A stretch of DNA of 64,000 bases from CALSMU01 sp965230225 (GTDB lineage Bacteria > Bacteroidota > Bacteroidia > Flavobacteriales_D > Parvicellaceae): contig CBDDKM010000005.1 of NCBI GenBank assembly GCA_965230225.1, positions 248,001-312,000 on the forward strand, in the 5' to 3' direction. A model generated the notes under the pieces. That model had not been told where the DNA came from. It ran no database searches and saw nothing but the letters and a program-made list of their open reading frames with translations. The translations under genes were made by a program, and so were the position numbers. Positions 7,718 to 16,053 of this stretch are shown here, piece after piece (the stretch's first letter is position 1; each line of letters starts with the position of its first letter).

Positions 7718-10485
7718 GGGAGGTTCTTACTGCTGTTTTTGTATTCTCCAGCGTGTTTCAATTGATCATAAAATGCCTGATGCAATCGTTTTCTGGTACC
7801 AAACGAAACAATCTTTTTGTTGTTGGGATCAGGATGAACTCGATTGCTGGCAAAAACAAATAGCAAATCGTTTTCAGGATCGGCCCAGGCACAGATACCC
7901 GTAAAACCCGTATGACCATAAGCGGTGGTAGGACAATCCGGAGCAACGGTGTTGGTGCTTTTACCAGTCGGCTTATCAAACCCAAGTCCTCTATGGCTTC
8001 CCTCCTGATGTCTGGTAAAGCGTTTAACCGTAGCTGGTTTAATGTATCGTATTCCTCCGTAAGAACCATCGTTCATTAACATCTGGAAAACCACTCCCAG
8101 GTCGTGAGCATTGGAGAAGAGTCCGGCATTTCCTGCTACTCCTCCATAGAGAGCAGCATTGGGATCGTGTACATGTCCTTTTAGTAATTGATACCTCCAG
8201 TAAGTGTCAAATTCTGTTGGGGTAATAGGGTGTTTTAAGGTGTCTAGGTTTTCCAGAGGTAAAAAGGTGGTGGTGCGGAGTTTCATGCGGCTATAGAATA
8301 CGCTGTCCATGTACTGATCAAATGAGATTTCTGGCCTGAGTTTAGCACGGAATATCTGGTAGAGTACGTTTAAGTTGGCATCGCTGTATTTGTACTTTTT
8401 TGTTCCGGTCCAAATGTTGTTCATTGCTAACCATAAAGTGTCCAAATAAGCAGAATCTAAATAGAAATCTTTGGCAACTTCCACACAGTAATACCCATCC
8501 GTTTCGTCGCAATAGTAACGATCAAATTTACCAATTAAGCTATCTACATAAGCAATGTATTTATAGATGGGGAGCCCGGCCGGAAGTCCGCTGGTATGGG
8601 TATACAATTGCTGAAAAGTAACTTTCCATAATCGACTTCTATGGCCCAGTACTCTGGTTAAACTGTCGGGCAAGTGTTGCCACATGGAATCAGAGATGTT
8701 GTACAATCCTCTGTCGTACATCTGCATTCCGCAAATGGTAGTGCTCGCCACTTTCGTAACAGATGCCAAATCGTAAACATGACTATTCTCTACCATGGTC
8801 ATTTTGTCGTAGGTGTGGTGCCCGAAAGAACGATTGTAGACTACTTTTCCACCTCTCGCAGCAAATACCTGACATCCCGGAGTAACACCTCCATAAATGG
8901 AATTTCTAGCTATTCGATCTACATTTTTAAGAGAATCTCTATGGAATCCTCCTTCTTCGGGAATAGGATAGGATAACCTGGTTTTGGAAGTATGTAGTCC
9001 GTAAAGAGAGTCCAAATGCTGGATGGAGTACGGTAATACTCCGCTAATTTCATTTCCTCCAAAAATGGCCTGGGCTGCCTGTTGCAAACTGTGCTTGTCT
9101 GTGTTCCAAACGTGAAGTAAATAGGGTATAGAATCAATAAGTGGTAAGTTTTCTTCGTGTTCAAAATTGATTACCACAATTTTATTTCTGGAAGAGTATA
9201 AATTGATCTTATCTCGGAATACTTCTGCAGATTCTTTGTCTAACCTTTCATGAAGAGCAATGATGACAGGAGTACTTTTCTTGTAGCGATCCAGGTTTAG
9301 TCCTTTCAAACTGCTTTTGGAAGGTTGGATATCGGCATAATTTCTGGCAGATTTATACCAGTTACTCATGTTGTTTTTTCCAATTCTTACCCAGCTAAAA
9401 TGCTCTGTGTTCCAGTCTTTTATTGGGAGGTAATTTCCTTTGTTTCTGATTAAAATTTCTGAGTTGTATTTTATTCTATAAGCATTGGAGCGGAGTGAAA
9501 TGAGGTGCTTCTTGTCGAACTCCTGTTCCGAAATAAACTCTTGTTTGTTCAGTCCTAACCATTCTTTTAGAGCTAATACTTTTCTCACTTTAAACTCTAC
9601 TTCCGCTTCCGAAATGGCATTGAGGGTAACTGCACTTTCAATTCGTTGTTGCAATTCGAATAAATCCCTGGCAAAGACCTTTTTTAGTAAGATGAGGTCT
9701 GTTTGTTCTTTGAGTAAAAGAACCACCGAATCATAGATGTTGTGGTTGTTGGCGAGTTGAATACCGTTGATCAGTAATTGATCTTCCCTGAGGTGCTGGG
9801 ATGAGGTATCGCTACTAAAATTCAAAACAATTTTATTCTCCTCATTGAGTCGTTTTTGAAACCCAGCAGAACTATCATTTTTGTTAATGGTAGCAGAGTA
9901 TAGTATTTGGTGATTATTCAGTTGTTGAGTTAAGCTATCGTACCAGGGTTGGTATTTTGGAATTTGATTAGCGTAACTAAGTGAAGAAGAATCATAAGAC
10001 TCCAGTAGAATTTTTATGCCTAGATCATTGTGATAATAACAGGTGGAATCATTAATTTCTTTTAAGAGTTCAGCATTGGATACGGAGTAGAATTCGTTAT
10101 TGTCCCAATGGTTTTTTTCGAAGGTATAGGGTAAATACCATTGGTCAGTTCCTTGTAATATGGGAGCTTTTGAAGAGTCTTGAAGTGATTGTAAGGAGAA
10201 CCAGCCTTTTTTCTCATCATGAGAGATAATTGCTCCCATTGGAAGGTTGTTGAAGATCTTGAGCACAGAATCGTTCAATTGAGGTAATTCTGTCCAAATG
10301 AGCTGCCCTACCTTGTCTTGAAGAGATAAAGATTGATACACTGAGTCGATCCATGGGGAGTAAAGGTCGATTGATTCAAGAACTACCTTTTCTGTTACCG
10401 GTTCCGGTTCTTTTGGTGTTTCTTCTTCACATCCGAATAGAAATAAGACCTGCAATAGTATGATGAGCGGGTAGAATCTTCTCAT
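7714..10485 (-). CDS. GH3-like / class C beta-lactamase-like fusion lipoprotein
   Basis: About 923 aa from the ATG at 10485. The longer frame opens at 10515, but only the later Met gives a lipoprotein signal (MRRFYPLIILLQVLFLFGC, Cys at residue 19). The N-terminal half begins like a GH3 beta-N-acetylglucosaminidase (LSLQDKVGQLIW) but is highly diverged. The C-terminal half is a serine beta-lactamase/PBP-like domain: SVTK (SxxK nucleophile, Ser about 575), a YSDAN motif in the YxN position and HTGFTG in the KTG position, ending LFVFASNRVHP. Such fusions in Bacteroidota are thought to act in peptidoglycan turnover. I do not find the GH3 KHFPGHG motif or the usual nucleophile block, so that half may be inactive. 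Confidence 0.8.
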   Translation of the reverse strand: MRRFYPLIILLQVLFLFGCEEETPKEPEPVTEKVVLESIDLYSPWIDSVYQSLSLQDKVGQLIWTELPQLNDSVLKIFNNLPMGAIISHDEKKGWFSLQSLQDSSKAPILQGTDQWYLPYTFEKNHWDNNEFYSVSNAELLKEINDSTCYYHNDLGIKILLESYDSSSLSYANQIPKYQPWYDSLTQQLNNHQILYSATINKNDSSAGFQKRLNEENKIVLNFSSDTSSQHLREDQLLINGIQLANNHNIYDSVVLLLKEQTDLILLKKVFARDLFELQQRIESAVTLNAISEAEVEFKVRKVLALKEWLGLNKQEFISEQEFDKKHLISLRSNAYRIKYNSEILIRNKGNYLPIKDWNTEHFSWVRIGKNNMSNWYKSARNYADIQPSKSSLKGLNLDRYKKSTPVIIALHERLDKESAEVFRDKINLYSSRNKIVVINFEHEENLPLIDSIPYLLHVWNTDKHSLQQAAQAIFGGNEISGVLPYSIQHLDSLYGLHTSKTRLSYPIPEEGGFHRDSLKNVDRIARNSIYGGVTPGCQVFAARGGKVVYNRSFGHHTYDKMTMVENSHVYDLASVTKVASTTICGMQMYDRGLYNISDSMWQHLPDSLTRVLGHRSRLWKVTFQQLYTHTSGLPAGLPIYKYIAYVDSLIGKFDRYYCDETDGYYCVEVAKDFYLDSAYLDTLWLAMNNIWTGTKKYKYSDANLNVLYQIFRAKLRPEISFDQYMDSVFYSRMKLRTTTFLPLENLDTLKHPITPTEFDTYWRYQLLKGHVHDPNAALYGGVAGNAGLFSNAHDLGVVFQMLMNDGSYGGIRYIKPATVKRFTRHQEGSHRGLGFDKPTGKSTNTVAPDCPTTAYGHTGFTGICAWADPENDLLFVFASNRVHPDPNNKKIVSFGTRKRLHQAFYDQLKHAGEYKNSSKNLP

Positions 10486-10557
10486 GTAGCCAAAATAGCT
10501 AACTGTAGCAGACAACGCAAACCCTATCTCATTGAGTTATAAACGCTTCAATGTTTG

Positions 10558-10689
10558 TCACATGACCCCCATATTGGTTTTAACCCCTTTGCTGCCATCG
10601 CATTTTTTATAGGTTTTCTTTTTGGCAGAACAGGAAGTTAGCAATACGAAAGCAAGTAAGATGGCGATGAGTTGAATTGATTTTGTCAT
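10558..10689 (-). CDS. Small lipoprotein, 43 aa
   Basis: A short open frame read directly from the minus strand: ATG at 10687-10689, TGA at 10558-10560. It encodes MTKSIQLIAILLAFVLLTSC followed by a basic 23-residue tail (SAKKKTYKKCDG...). The hydrophobic segment followed by LTSC is a clear lipobox. After processing only about 24 residues remain, with one further Cys. Small lipoproteins of this type recur in Bacteroidota near cell-envelope genes, and their function is unknown. It lies 72 nt upstream of the serine-hydrolase start on the same strand and could share its transcript. Confidence 0.6.
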   Translation of the reverse strand: MTKSIQLIAILLAFVLLTSCSAKKKTYKKCDGSKGVKTNMGVM

Positions 10690-10756
10690 GGTTTGAGGTT
10701 TAAGATAGAACGGTAACACTTTGCTAATTGTTGTGTTTAGCAGTATTTTAGCTCTT

Positions 10757-11542
10757 ATGGAAACAGCATTGGTAACAGGGGCTTCGTCCGGAATTGGGTT
10801 GGAATTTGCAAAAATTCATGCCCAAAAAGGAGGTGATTTGGTATTGGTTGCTCGAAGCGAGCAAAAGTTGATGGACTTAAAAGAGCAATGGGAAAAGGAG
10901 TATCAGGTTTCGGTGAAAATCATATCGAAAGATTTGAGTGGTGAGAATGCTGCAAAAGAAGTATTCGACGAATTATCGGAAATGGCTACTTCAGTACAGA
11001 TTTTAATCAATAATGCGGGAGTTGGAGATAGTGGTCAATTTGGAGAAGGAGAGCTTTGGAGGTACCAGCAAATGATTCAGTTGAACATCACTTCCCTTAC
11101 GGATTTGTGTTATTATTTTGTGAAGCAATTGGAAAGCAAAAATCAAGGAGGGAGAATACTAAATGTAGCTAGCACAGCGGCCTTTCAGGGAATTCCTCAC
11201 ATGGCGGTTTACTCCGGTACTAAGGCTTATGTGTTGTCATTTTCGGAAGCGTTAGCAGGAGAGTATGTAAAGAAGGGAATTTCGGTTACTGCCTTGTGCC
11301 CTGGTCCTACCAAAACCGAGTTTGCTAGCAACGCTAACATGAAGGCATCGGTAATGGAATTACCCATCTTTCCTTCGGGAAAAGAAGTGGCGGAATTTGG
11401 CTATAAAAAAATGATGCAGGGAGAAGTAGTTGCTGTGCATGGTTTGTTGAATAAAGCGGGAGTTCAATCCACTCGTTTATTTTCCAGAACCGGGGTAGGA
11501 AAGATTATGGGAGAGTTCATGAAGCGTACTGCCGATAAGTAG
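10757..11542 (+). CDS. Short-chain dehydrogenase/reductase (SDR)
   Basis: 261 aa from the ATG at 10757 (METALVTGASSGIG). The longer frame from TTG 10721 only adds non-conserved residues. It has the classical SDR features: the TGASSGIG dinucleotide-binding loop at the N-terminus, NNAG after strand 4, a catalytic Ser in the NVAST strand and YSGTK as the YxxxK pair, then PGPTKTEF. This matches the DltE/YqjQ-like branch of NAD(P)-dependent oxidoreductases. The substrate is not predictable. A possible promoter (TTG 10721-10723, TATTTTAG 10744-10751) would leave a very short leader. Confidence 0.9.
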   Translation: METALVTGASSGIGLEFAKIHAQKGGDLVLVARSEQKLMDLKEQWEKEYQVSVKIISKDLSGENAAKEVFDELSEMATSVQILINNAGVGDSGQFGEGELWRYQQMIQLNITSLTDLCYYFVKQLESKNQGGRILNVASTAAFQGIPHMAVYSGTKAYVLSFSEALAGEYVKKGISVTALCPGPTKTEFASNANMKASVMELPIFPSGKEVAEFGYKKMMQGEVVAVHGLLNKAGVQSTRLFSRTGVGKIMGEFMKRTADK

Positions 11543-11597
11543 TCATTTTTGATTGCAGCTAAAAATCATTAGTTTTGAACGAGAAACTTGCCCTACT

Positions 11598-12056
11598 ATG
11601 AATGTTTCATTATACGAAGCCGGAATAAACGATAAGTTGGTTATTGATAATTTAATGCAGCTTTATCTGCACGATTTAAGTAAGTATTCTTCTATTGAGA
11701 TTGGATCAAAAGGTCGTTACGAGCAAGGCAATACTACCCGTTACTTTAGTAGCTTTGATTGCAAAGCATACATCATTCACGCAGAGTATCGAATCATAGG
11801 ATTTTTGTTTACCGAGCCGGAAGACAATCACCTATTATTAAAAGACTTGTTTATTCTAAATATGTGGCGCAGAAAGAACATTGCTAAACGAGTGGTGGAT
11901 CAATTGTTAAAAGGAGGAACCAAATTGGTGGTTCGATTTAACAAGGATAACGAAGTAGCCATGAGTTTTGCCAATGGGTTAATTGATAATCCGTTGTACA
12001 ATGCCTCTAAGGAAGATAAGGGAGTGAATGTTGAGGTGAAGATATTGCCTTCTTAG
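11598..12056 (+). CDS. GNAT-family N-acetyltransferase
   Basis: 152 aa when started at the ATG at 11598 (MNVSLYEAGINDK). The frame is open back to TTG 11553, 10 nt after the SDR stop. The fold follows GNAT: an N-terminal helix pair (VIDNLMQLYLHDLS), a central strand (IIGFLFTEP) and the acetyl-CoA pyrophosphate-binding block LFILNMWRRKNIAKRVVDQLL in the Q/RxxGxG/A position, where the Gly residues are replaced by K/N/A. Acceptor unknown. It probably lies in an operon with the SDR gene. Confidence 0.75.
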   Translation: MNVSLYEAGINDKLVIDNLMQLYLHDLSKYSSIEIGSKGRYEQGNTTRYFSSFDCKAYIIHAEYRIIGFLFTEPEDNHLLLKDLFILNMWRRKNIAKRVVDQLLKGGTKLVVRFNKDNEVAMSFANGLIDNPLYNASKEDKGVNVEVKILPS

Positions 12057-12109
12057 GTGTGCTAAGTATTAGGTACTATGTACAAGGTGAGCACTCCTTA
12101 CCCATGAAT

Positions 12110-12182
12110 CCCGATAGTTATCGGGAGGGAAACTTATGATATTAGCACTAACTTGATAAGTTTCCCGGTCAGTGCCGGGAAA
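12110..12182. repeat. Composite palindromic repeat between converging genes
   Basis: Three adjoining hairpins: CCCGATAGTTATCGGG (12110-12125); a 40-bp palindrome (12127-12166) with 11-bp perfect arms GGGAAACTTAT/ATAAGTTTCCC; and TTTCCCGG-6 nt-CCGGGAAA (12161-12182). The last two share an arm, so alternative pairings are possible. The same units recur at 14633-14834. The position between the ends of the GNAT and MutS-like genes would allow a role as a bidirectional terminator. Confidence 0.7.
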
Positions 12183-12223
12183 TAGGTATTCTTAAGTTTA
12201 ACAGTCGATGTTCGCTAAATCGA

Positions 12224-13807
12224 TTATCGTTGCTCGGTTTTTGAAACAATAAACTTCGCTTCCGAAATAATCTCTTCCGGAAATTCATTTAGCTCCAGAA
12301 TTTTAATGGCATTACCTTTCGAAGGAACTCCTTTTTTAAGTTGGTAGTCAAATTCGATGGATTCGTTATGGATGCTTTCGTTGAAGTAGTAAGGAGCATA
12401 TTCACCTTTCAGTAAGGAAACTAATTCATAATCGTGGGTGGATACAAAAACTAAACAATTCTTTTGGTGAAAGTAGGACAAGATAGCCTTTGCTGATGCG
12501 ATTCTTTCGGTAGTATTAGTTCCCTTAAATAGTTCATCCAGTAAGATGAGGTGTTGTTGCTCGGAATCCGTTTCTGATAAGATAGACTTTACCGAATTGA
12601 CCTCCTGAAAGAAATAACTGCTGGAGGAAGAAACATCATCTGTGATCCTGATCACTGAGTGCAATTTCATTTCTGGAAAAGAAGCATTTTCGGCAAAACA
12701 AGTGTTGAGAGCAGTACCAGCTATGTAGTTAAGGCCAATGGCCCTAATAAAGGTAGTTTTTCCCGACATGTTAGAGCCTGTAAGTAGAAATGATTGGTTA
12801 GCAGAAAATGAGTTAGGAACACAGTTCTCCACCAACGGATGAATCATGGAGTTAAAACTCATGTTCGAGTCAGTTTGTGGTTTACACCAAATAGGTGAGC
12901 CGGCTCTTAGGGAAGCAATGGATAGGTGCATGTCTACTTTCCCAACAGCTTGAAAGACCTGATCAATTTCTTCTTTCTTGTCTCTTAAGTTGTCCAGAAT
13001 GCTAAACAGAAGAAGGGGCTCCAACAAGAATGTAATTTTAATCAGCTCTAGCAAGAACCAGTAGATGATTTCCAGATCGCTTTCTATTTTTTGTTCCAGT
13101 TTAAAGATGGAAACCTTTCTTTTTATCTGGTCCAGTACTCGAATCGACTTTTCCTGATTTTGGAAGACAGAACTTAGAAAAGGCATTTTTGAAAACTTCT
13201 TAGCTATTTTGTTTAATGCCAGTAACTGTGGAACGGAGTACACATAAACATTTACCTTGACTTTATTGAAGTAATGAAATCCTGCCAGGACAGGAAACAG
13301 TATAATTAACAAGGTAAGGTAGGCAGGCATAAAGAAACTGAGTACAATACAAGCCAACGAAGTGAGAGATAGCAGAGGAACAATGAAGTACCATTTAGGC
13401 TTTTGCGCTAGTTCCCCTTGAAATAGATCAGATAGATAATGTGCTTTGTCTGAGTTCAGAGCATTTAATGCCTCCATGATTTTTAATCGGTCTAGAGGAT
13501 GGTTGCTCAAGTGATCAATGATTTCTTCATTAATAGCCCCATGGTTTGGGTTTCGCAGTTGGTTGTAGAGGTATTGTTGCCCCACTTTAGAATAAGTATG
13601 GTCCACGTGTTCAAAGAACAAATCAAAATCCAGATCCAGACAGGTTTGCTCGCTAATTGTGTGGTTGGAGTTCCCGCTTTCGCTGGAATGAGTATGGTTT
13701 TTCCGATTGAAGTAACTTCTGATCAACTTAAAGTTGAAGTACTCATTTTTGGGCTTGCCAAATTGTTTAGCAAGCTCTTCTCTATTTCTTTTCCTCCTGT
13801 TAAACAT
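12224..13807 (-). CDS. Membrane-associated MutS-like ATPase
   Basis: 527 aa. The C-terminal third carries the MutS ABC-type ATPase: Walker A GSNMSGKTTF, Walker B LILLDELFKGTNTTER and the H-loop STHDYEL, with an ISEAKFIV end. The N-terminal mismatch-binding and connector domains of MutS are absent. Instead there is a short core region and two hydrophobic helices (about residues 138-178, IVPLLSLTSLACIVLSFF and YLTLLIILFPVLAGF). This is the Bacteroidota 'MutS family' type, whose job is unknown. Absence of the Phe-x-Glu mismatch motif argues against canonical repair. It overlaps the upstream HTH gene by 1 bp (TAATG). Confidence 0.8.
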   Translation of the reverse strand: MFNRRKRNREELAKQFGKPKNEYFNFKLIRSYFNRKNHTHSSESGNSNHTISEQTCLDLDFDLFFEHVDHTYSKVGQQYLYNQLRNPNHGAINEEIIDHLSNHPLDRLKIMEALNALNSDKAHYLSDLFQGELAQKPKWYFIVPLLSLTSLACIVLSFFMPAYLTLLIILFPVLAGFHYFNKVKVNVYVYSVPQLLALNKIAKKFSKMPFLSSVFQNQEKSIRVLDQIKRKVSIFKLEQKIESDLEIIYWFLLELIKITFLLEPLLLFSILDNLRDKKEEIDQVFQAVGKVDMHLSIASLRAGSPIWCKPQTDSNMSFNSMIHPLVENCVPNSFSANQSFLLTGSNMSGKTTFIRAIGLNYIAGTALNTCFAENASFPEMKLHSVIRITDDVSSSSSYFFQEVNSVKSILSETDSEQQHLILLDELFKGTNTTERIASAKAILSYFHQKNCLVFVSTHDYELVSLLKGEYAPYYFNESIHNESIEFDYQLKKGVPSKGNAIKILELNEFPEEIISEAKFIVSKTEQR

Positions 13808-14013
13808 TAGTCTGGAACGTATTCTAAGATATCACCAGGTTGGCAATCTAATGTATTACAAATGGCTTCCAGGGTAGAGAACCTAATGGCTTTTGCTTTA
13901 CTTTGTTTTAGGATGGAAAGATTAACCACCGAAACATCAACTTCTTTAGAGAGGTCTTTCAACTTCATCTTGCGCTTGGCTAGCATTACATCCAAATTAA
14001 CTACTATTCCCAT
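13807..14013 (-). CDS. Cro/CI-type helix-turn-helix regulator
   Basis: 68 aa, a single XRE-like HTH domain of the YozG/HTH_26 type (MLAKRKMKLKDLSKEVDVS, IRFSTLEAICNTLDCQPGDILEY). The terminal CQPGDILEYVPD is the hallmark of this small regulator group, whose genes usually sit beside a DUF2975 or similar membrane-protein gene. It lies 3 nt after the membrane-protein gene and overlaps the MutS-like start, so the three form one transcriptional unit. Autoregulation is likely but unproven. Confidence 0.85.
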   Translation of the reverse strand: MGIVVNLDVMLAKRKMKLKDLSKEVDVSVVNLSILKQSKAKAIRFSTLEAICNTLDCQPGDILEYVPD

Positions 14014-14016
14014 AAT

Positions 14017-14517
14017 TCAGATGATTAATGATTGTTCGAAGTTTTCGTAAAACTCTTCGTAGTTACGGTCGTTTCTACTCCAGGAGGAATTCCCAAAAAT
14101 GGTAACCGAGTTAAAATGTACCTTTGATCCCTTATGAGTAGATTCAATCTGAATGTAGATGTTCTCTCCCCAGGTAAGTAGATTAAGTGGAGTTGAGATT
14201 AATAGCTCTCCTTTAGCTCTGTTTTCATCTCTCAACTCGAAGGAAGAATCTTCAATCACCTCCAAAAGTTTATCATACAATAGTTCTTGCTCAATGTTAG
14301 AGTCAAAAGTAGACTCACTTTCCGCAAATAGAGGATTATTATTGGTAAACCATCCTTTATACTTCAGTTTTTTTCTCAACTGAAAATTAAGAATGAGGAG
14401 AAGTATTGGCATACAAAATATCAGTAACGGCAACCAGGGATCTCCGGTAAAGTAGGCTATTGCTTTGTACAACCCGTAAAACACGAGCGAAGTAAATAAT
14501 GGTATTCTGTTTTTCAT
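14017..14517 (-). CDS. Small membrane protein with C-terminal cytoplasmic domain
   Basis: 166 aa from the ATG at 14517 (MKNRIPLFTSLVFYGLYK). An upstream Met at 14541 is less likely because it adds MFFIYLKP before the charged start. Two membrane helices (about residues 6-20 and 27-45) are followed by a 115-residue soluble domain (LLEVIEDSSFELRDENRAKGELLISTP, NIYIQIESTHKGSKVHFNSVTIFG). The family is not recognised. Its context, a small membrane protein followed by a YozG-type regulator, is a recurrent pairing in Bacteroidota and Firmicutes. Confidence 0.65.
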   Translation of the reverse strand: MKNRIPLFTSLVFYGLYKAIAYFTGDPWLPLLIFCMPILLLILNFQLRKKLKYKGWFTNNNPLFAESESTFDSNIEQELLYDKLLEVIEDSSFELRDENRAKGELLISTPLNLLTWGENIYIQIESTHKGSKVHFNSVTIFGNSSWSRNDRNYEEFYENFEQSLII

Positions 14518-14610
14518 TGGCTTCAAATATATGAAAAACAATTAAAAATTAATGATAAACGATAATTTGTTAGATGAAAGAAACTAGATTTTAGACGCTA
14601 GACTTCTTAT

Positions 14611-14720
14611 GAATAGAACACTTCGTTCCCGTCCCGATAGCTATCGGGATGAATCGGGAACCTCATGAAGTTAGTTCTGGCATGATGAGTTTCCCTCCCG
14701 ATAACTATCGGGATTCACGG
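14611..14720. repeat. Composite palindromic repeat, copy 2
   Basis: Opens with GAATAGAACACTTCGTTCCC, then CCCGATAGCTATCGGG (14633-14648, a perfect palindrome), a 40-bp palindrome (14656-14695, arms 10/11 matching) and CCCGATAACTATCGGG (14697-14712). The 40-bp unit matches those at 12127 and 14796. Confidence 0.75.
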
Positions 14721-14765
14721 GAAATGCGTACTTCTCTATTGCTCACCCTCATTTGCACACAATCT

Positions 14766-14883
14766 GAATAGAGCACTTCTTTCCCGGCTTAGACCGGGAA
14801 ACTTATGAAGTTAGTCCTAACATGATAAGTTTCCTGATCGTAGTTTCAAACTACGATCAAATATGTTGAGCATTTATAAATGC
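14766..14883. repeat. Composite palindromic repeat, copy 3, with CGTAGTTT hairpin
   Basis: Opens with GAATAGAGCACTTCTTTCCC (compare copy 2). It continues with TTCCCGG-CTTAGA-CCGGGAA, then the third 40-bp palindrome (14796-14834, 10-bp perfect arms GGAAACTTAT/ATAAGTTTCC), a hairpin GATCGTAGTTT-C-AAACTACGATC (14836-14858) and GCATTTATAAATGC (14870-14883). The last two also occur together at 33162-33222. Confidence 0.75.
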
Positions 14884-15566
14884 GGTTCTGAGTGGAACGG
14901 AAACTGAGATCAAATATTTCGATCCCACATTCTTAAAATTATTATCCGAATGACATTTTTCCAATCTGAAATTTTTGCTAAAAAAATTGGCATTTCAAGA
15001 ATTCTTTGGAGGTGTGGAAAATTAGCTTAGATGTAAGTGGTTGATAATTAGATGAAAATCATTTTTTGACTAAGTATTTCTGACAGGTAAAATCGCAAGA
15101 AATACTTAAGGATAAATACTGTGAGTTTCCAATTCTAGTAGCTTTCAGTGATGTTTTTCAAGTCCAAAATTCAAAAAGTCGAATGACCGTTTATTGCTGA
15201 AAGTGGCGTCTGGTTTCCAAAATGATACCACTTACAAAGAAAATGAACCAGTAGGTAACATTTTGCCAATATGTCGTTAATATTGTATAGGGTTATTGAA
15301 GCCGGATTACAACCTTGGACTACCCCATAGTCCTGACGATAATAACCACAAAAAATAGTACACCACATGTTGAAATAAAATTCATTGGAGGCGCTAACCA
15401 TGTCTTCAAAATGTAGATACTATATAAAGAGTAAAAAGAAAAATTAAACCATAAAAACCTTACGTAGCGAGATAAGATCTTTGCTGTGTAACCAAAGCTT
15501 AAAACTAAAGAAGAAAACCTAAGAGCAAACAATAAACCTAAAACCAAAAACCTAAAATATAATACC
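14884..15566. other. Long non-coding region
   Basis: No convincing gene. Two overlapping minus-strand open frames (15171-15568) lack family signatures or credible starts and look fortuitous. One weak hairpin is visible, TAAGTATTTCT/AGAAATACTTA (15071-15081 and 15098-15108, 16-nt loop). I see no tRNA-like fold and no promoter that matches the consensus. Confidence 0.5.
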
Positions 15567-15607
15567 AATCCGTACAGGTAAGCCTTCGGGCTTATCTCGT
15601 TCGGATT
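15567..15607. promoter_or_regulatory. Nested hairpin upstream of the Rhs operon
   Basis: AATCCG (15567) pairs with CGGATT (ends 15607). Inside it TAAGCC-TTCG-GGCTTA forms a tight UUCG-capped stem. There is no T-run behind it, so it is not an obvious terminator. It lies 36 nt before the first ATG of the operon and could be part of the leader or the end of an upstream transcript. Confidence 0.45.
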
Positions 15608-15642
15608 AGAAGAGCAACCATAATCTTAAAAACAATATAGAA

Positions 15643-16041
15643 ATGAAATTTGTATTCGGACTCGTGTTCGCGATGGTGATATCCATTGCGGGAAAATCTC
15701 AAAGTACCCCTTTTACCTATCAGGTACAGTACAGTTTAATTGATACAGAGTATACCTCTGGAGATTCTTTGTATTCGGCCTCTGCCATGATGCATTTGAA
15801 TGGATTGAGCAACATTGCCAACATCGAATTAAAGGTGGGAACTGTGTTAGACTCTAACGATGTATTTGATGTATCCATTCCTTATGTGGATGGCGGTCAG
15901 GTAACGATTTTCCCTGGAGGAACTAACGCCATGGTACGAGTAGGAAATGTGCATGCACGAGAGTTGCACTATGCCATTCGACTGGAATTTCAGGATGGAA
16001 CTTTTTCAACTCCGGTAAAGGAGACAACAACAGCGAATTAA
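15643..16041 (+). CDS. Small exported protein, first gene of Rhs operon
   Basis: 132 aa with a signal peptide (MKFVFGLVFAMVISIAGKSQ). The mature part of about 112 residues is rich in beta-type alternation (FTYQVQYSLIDTEY, AMMHLNGLSNIANIELKVG, HYAIRLEFQDG) and resembles a single Ig-like or FN3-like sandwich, but no family is recognised. It starts a same-strand run of seven genes with gaps of at most 12 nt, so it is probably an accessory or surface component of the Rhs system. An alternative is an unrelated surface protein that shares the transcript. Confidence 0.6.
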   Translation: MKFVFGLVFAMVISIAGKSQSTPFTYQVQYSLIDTEYTSGDSLYSASAMMHLNGLSNIANIELKVGTVLDSNDVFDVSIPYVDGGQVTIFPGGTNAMVRVGNVHARELHYAIRLEFQDGTFSTPVKETTTAN

Positions 16042-16053
16042 AATAATTAACAT

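Noticed and set aside
14633..14712. CRISPR-like array of CCCGATA palindromes
   Set aside because: Only two copies here, with no regular spacers and no cas genes. Better explained as dispersed palindromic repeats.
15171..15568. Two overlapping minus-strand open frames in the long gap before the Rhs operon
   Set aside because: No family signature, no signal, odd Cys/Tyr-rich composition and mutual overlap. They look like chance frames in AT-rich DNA.
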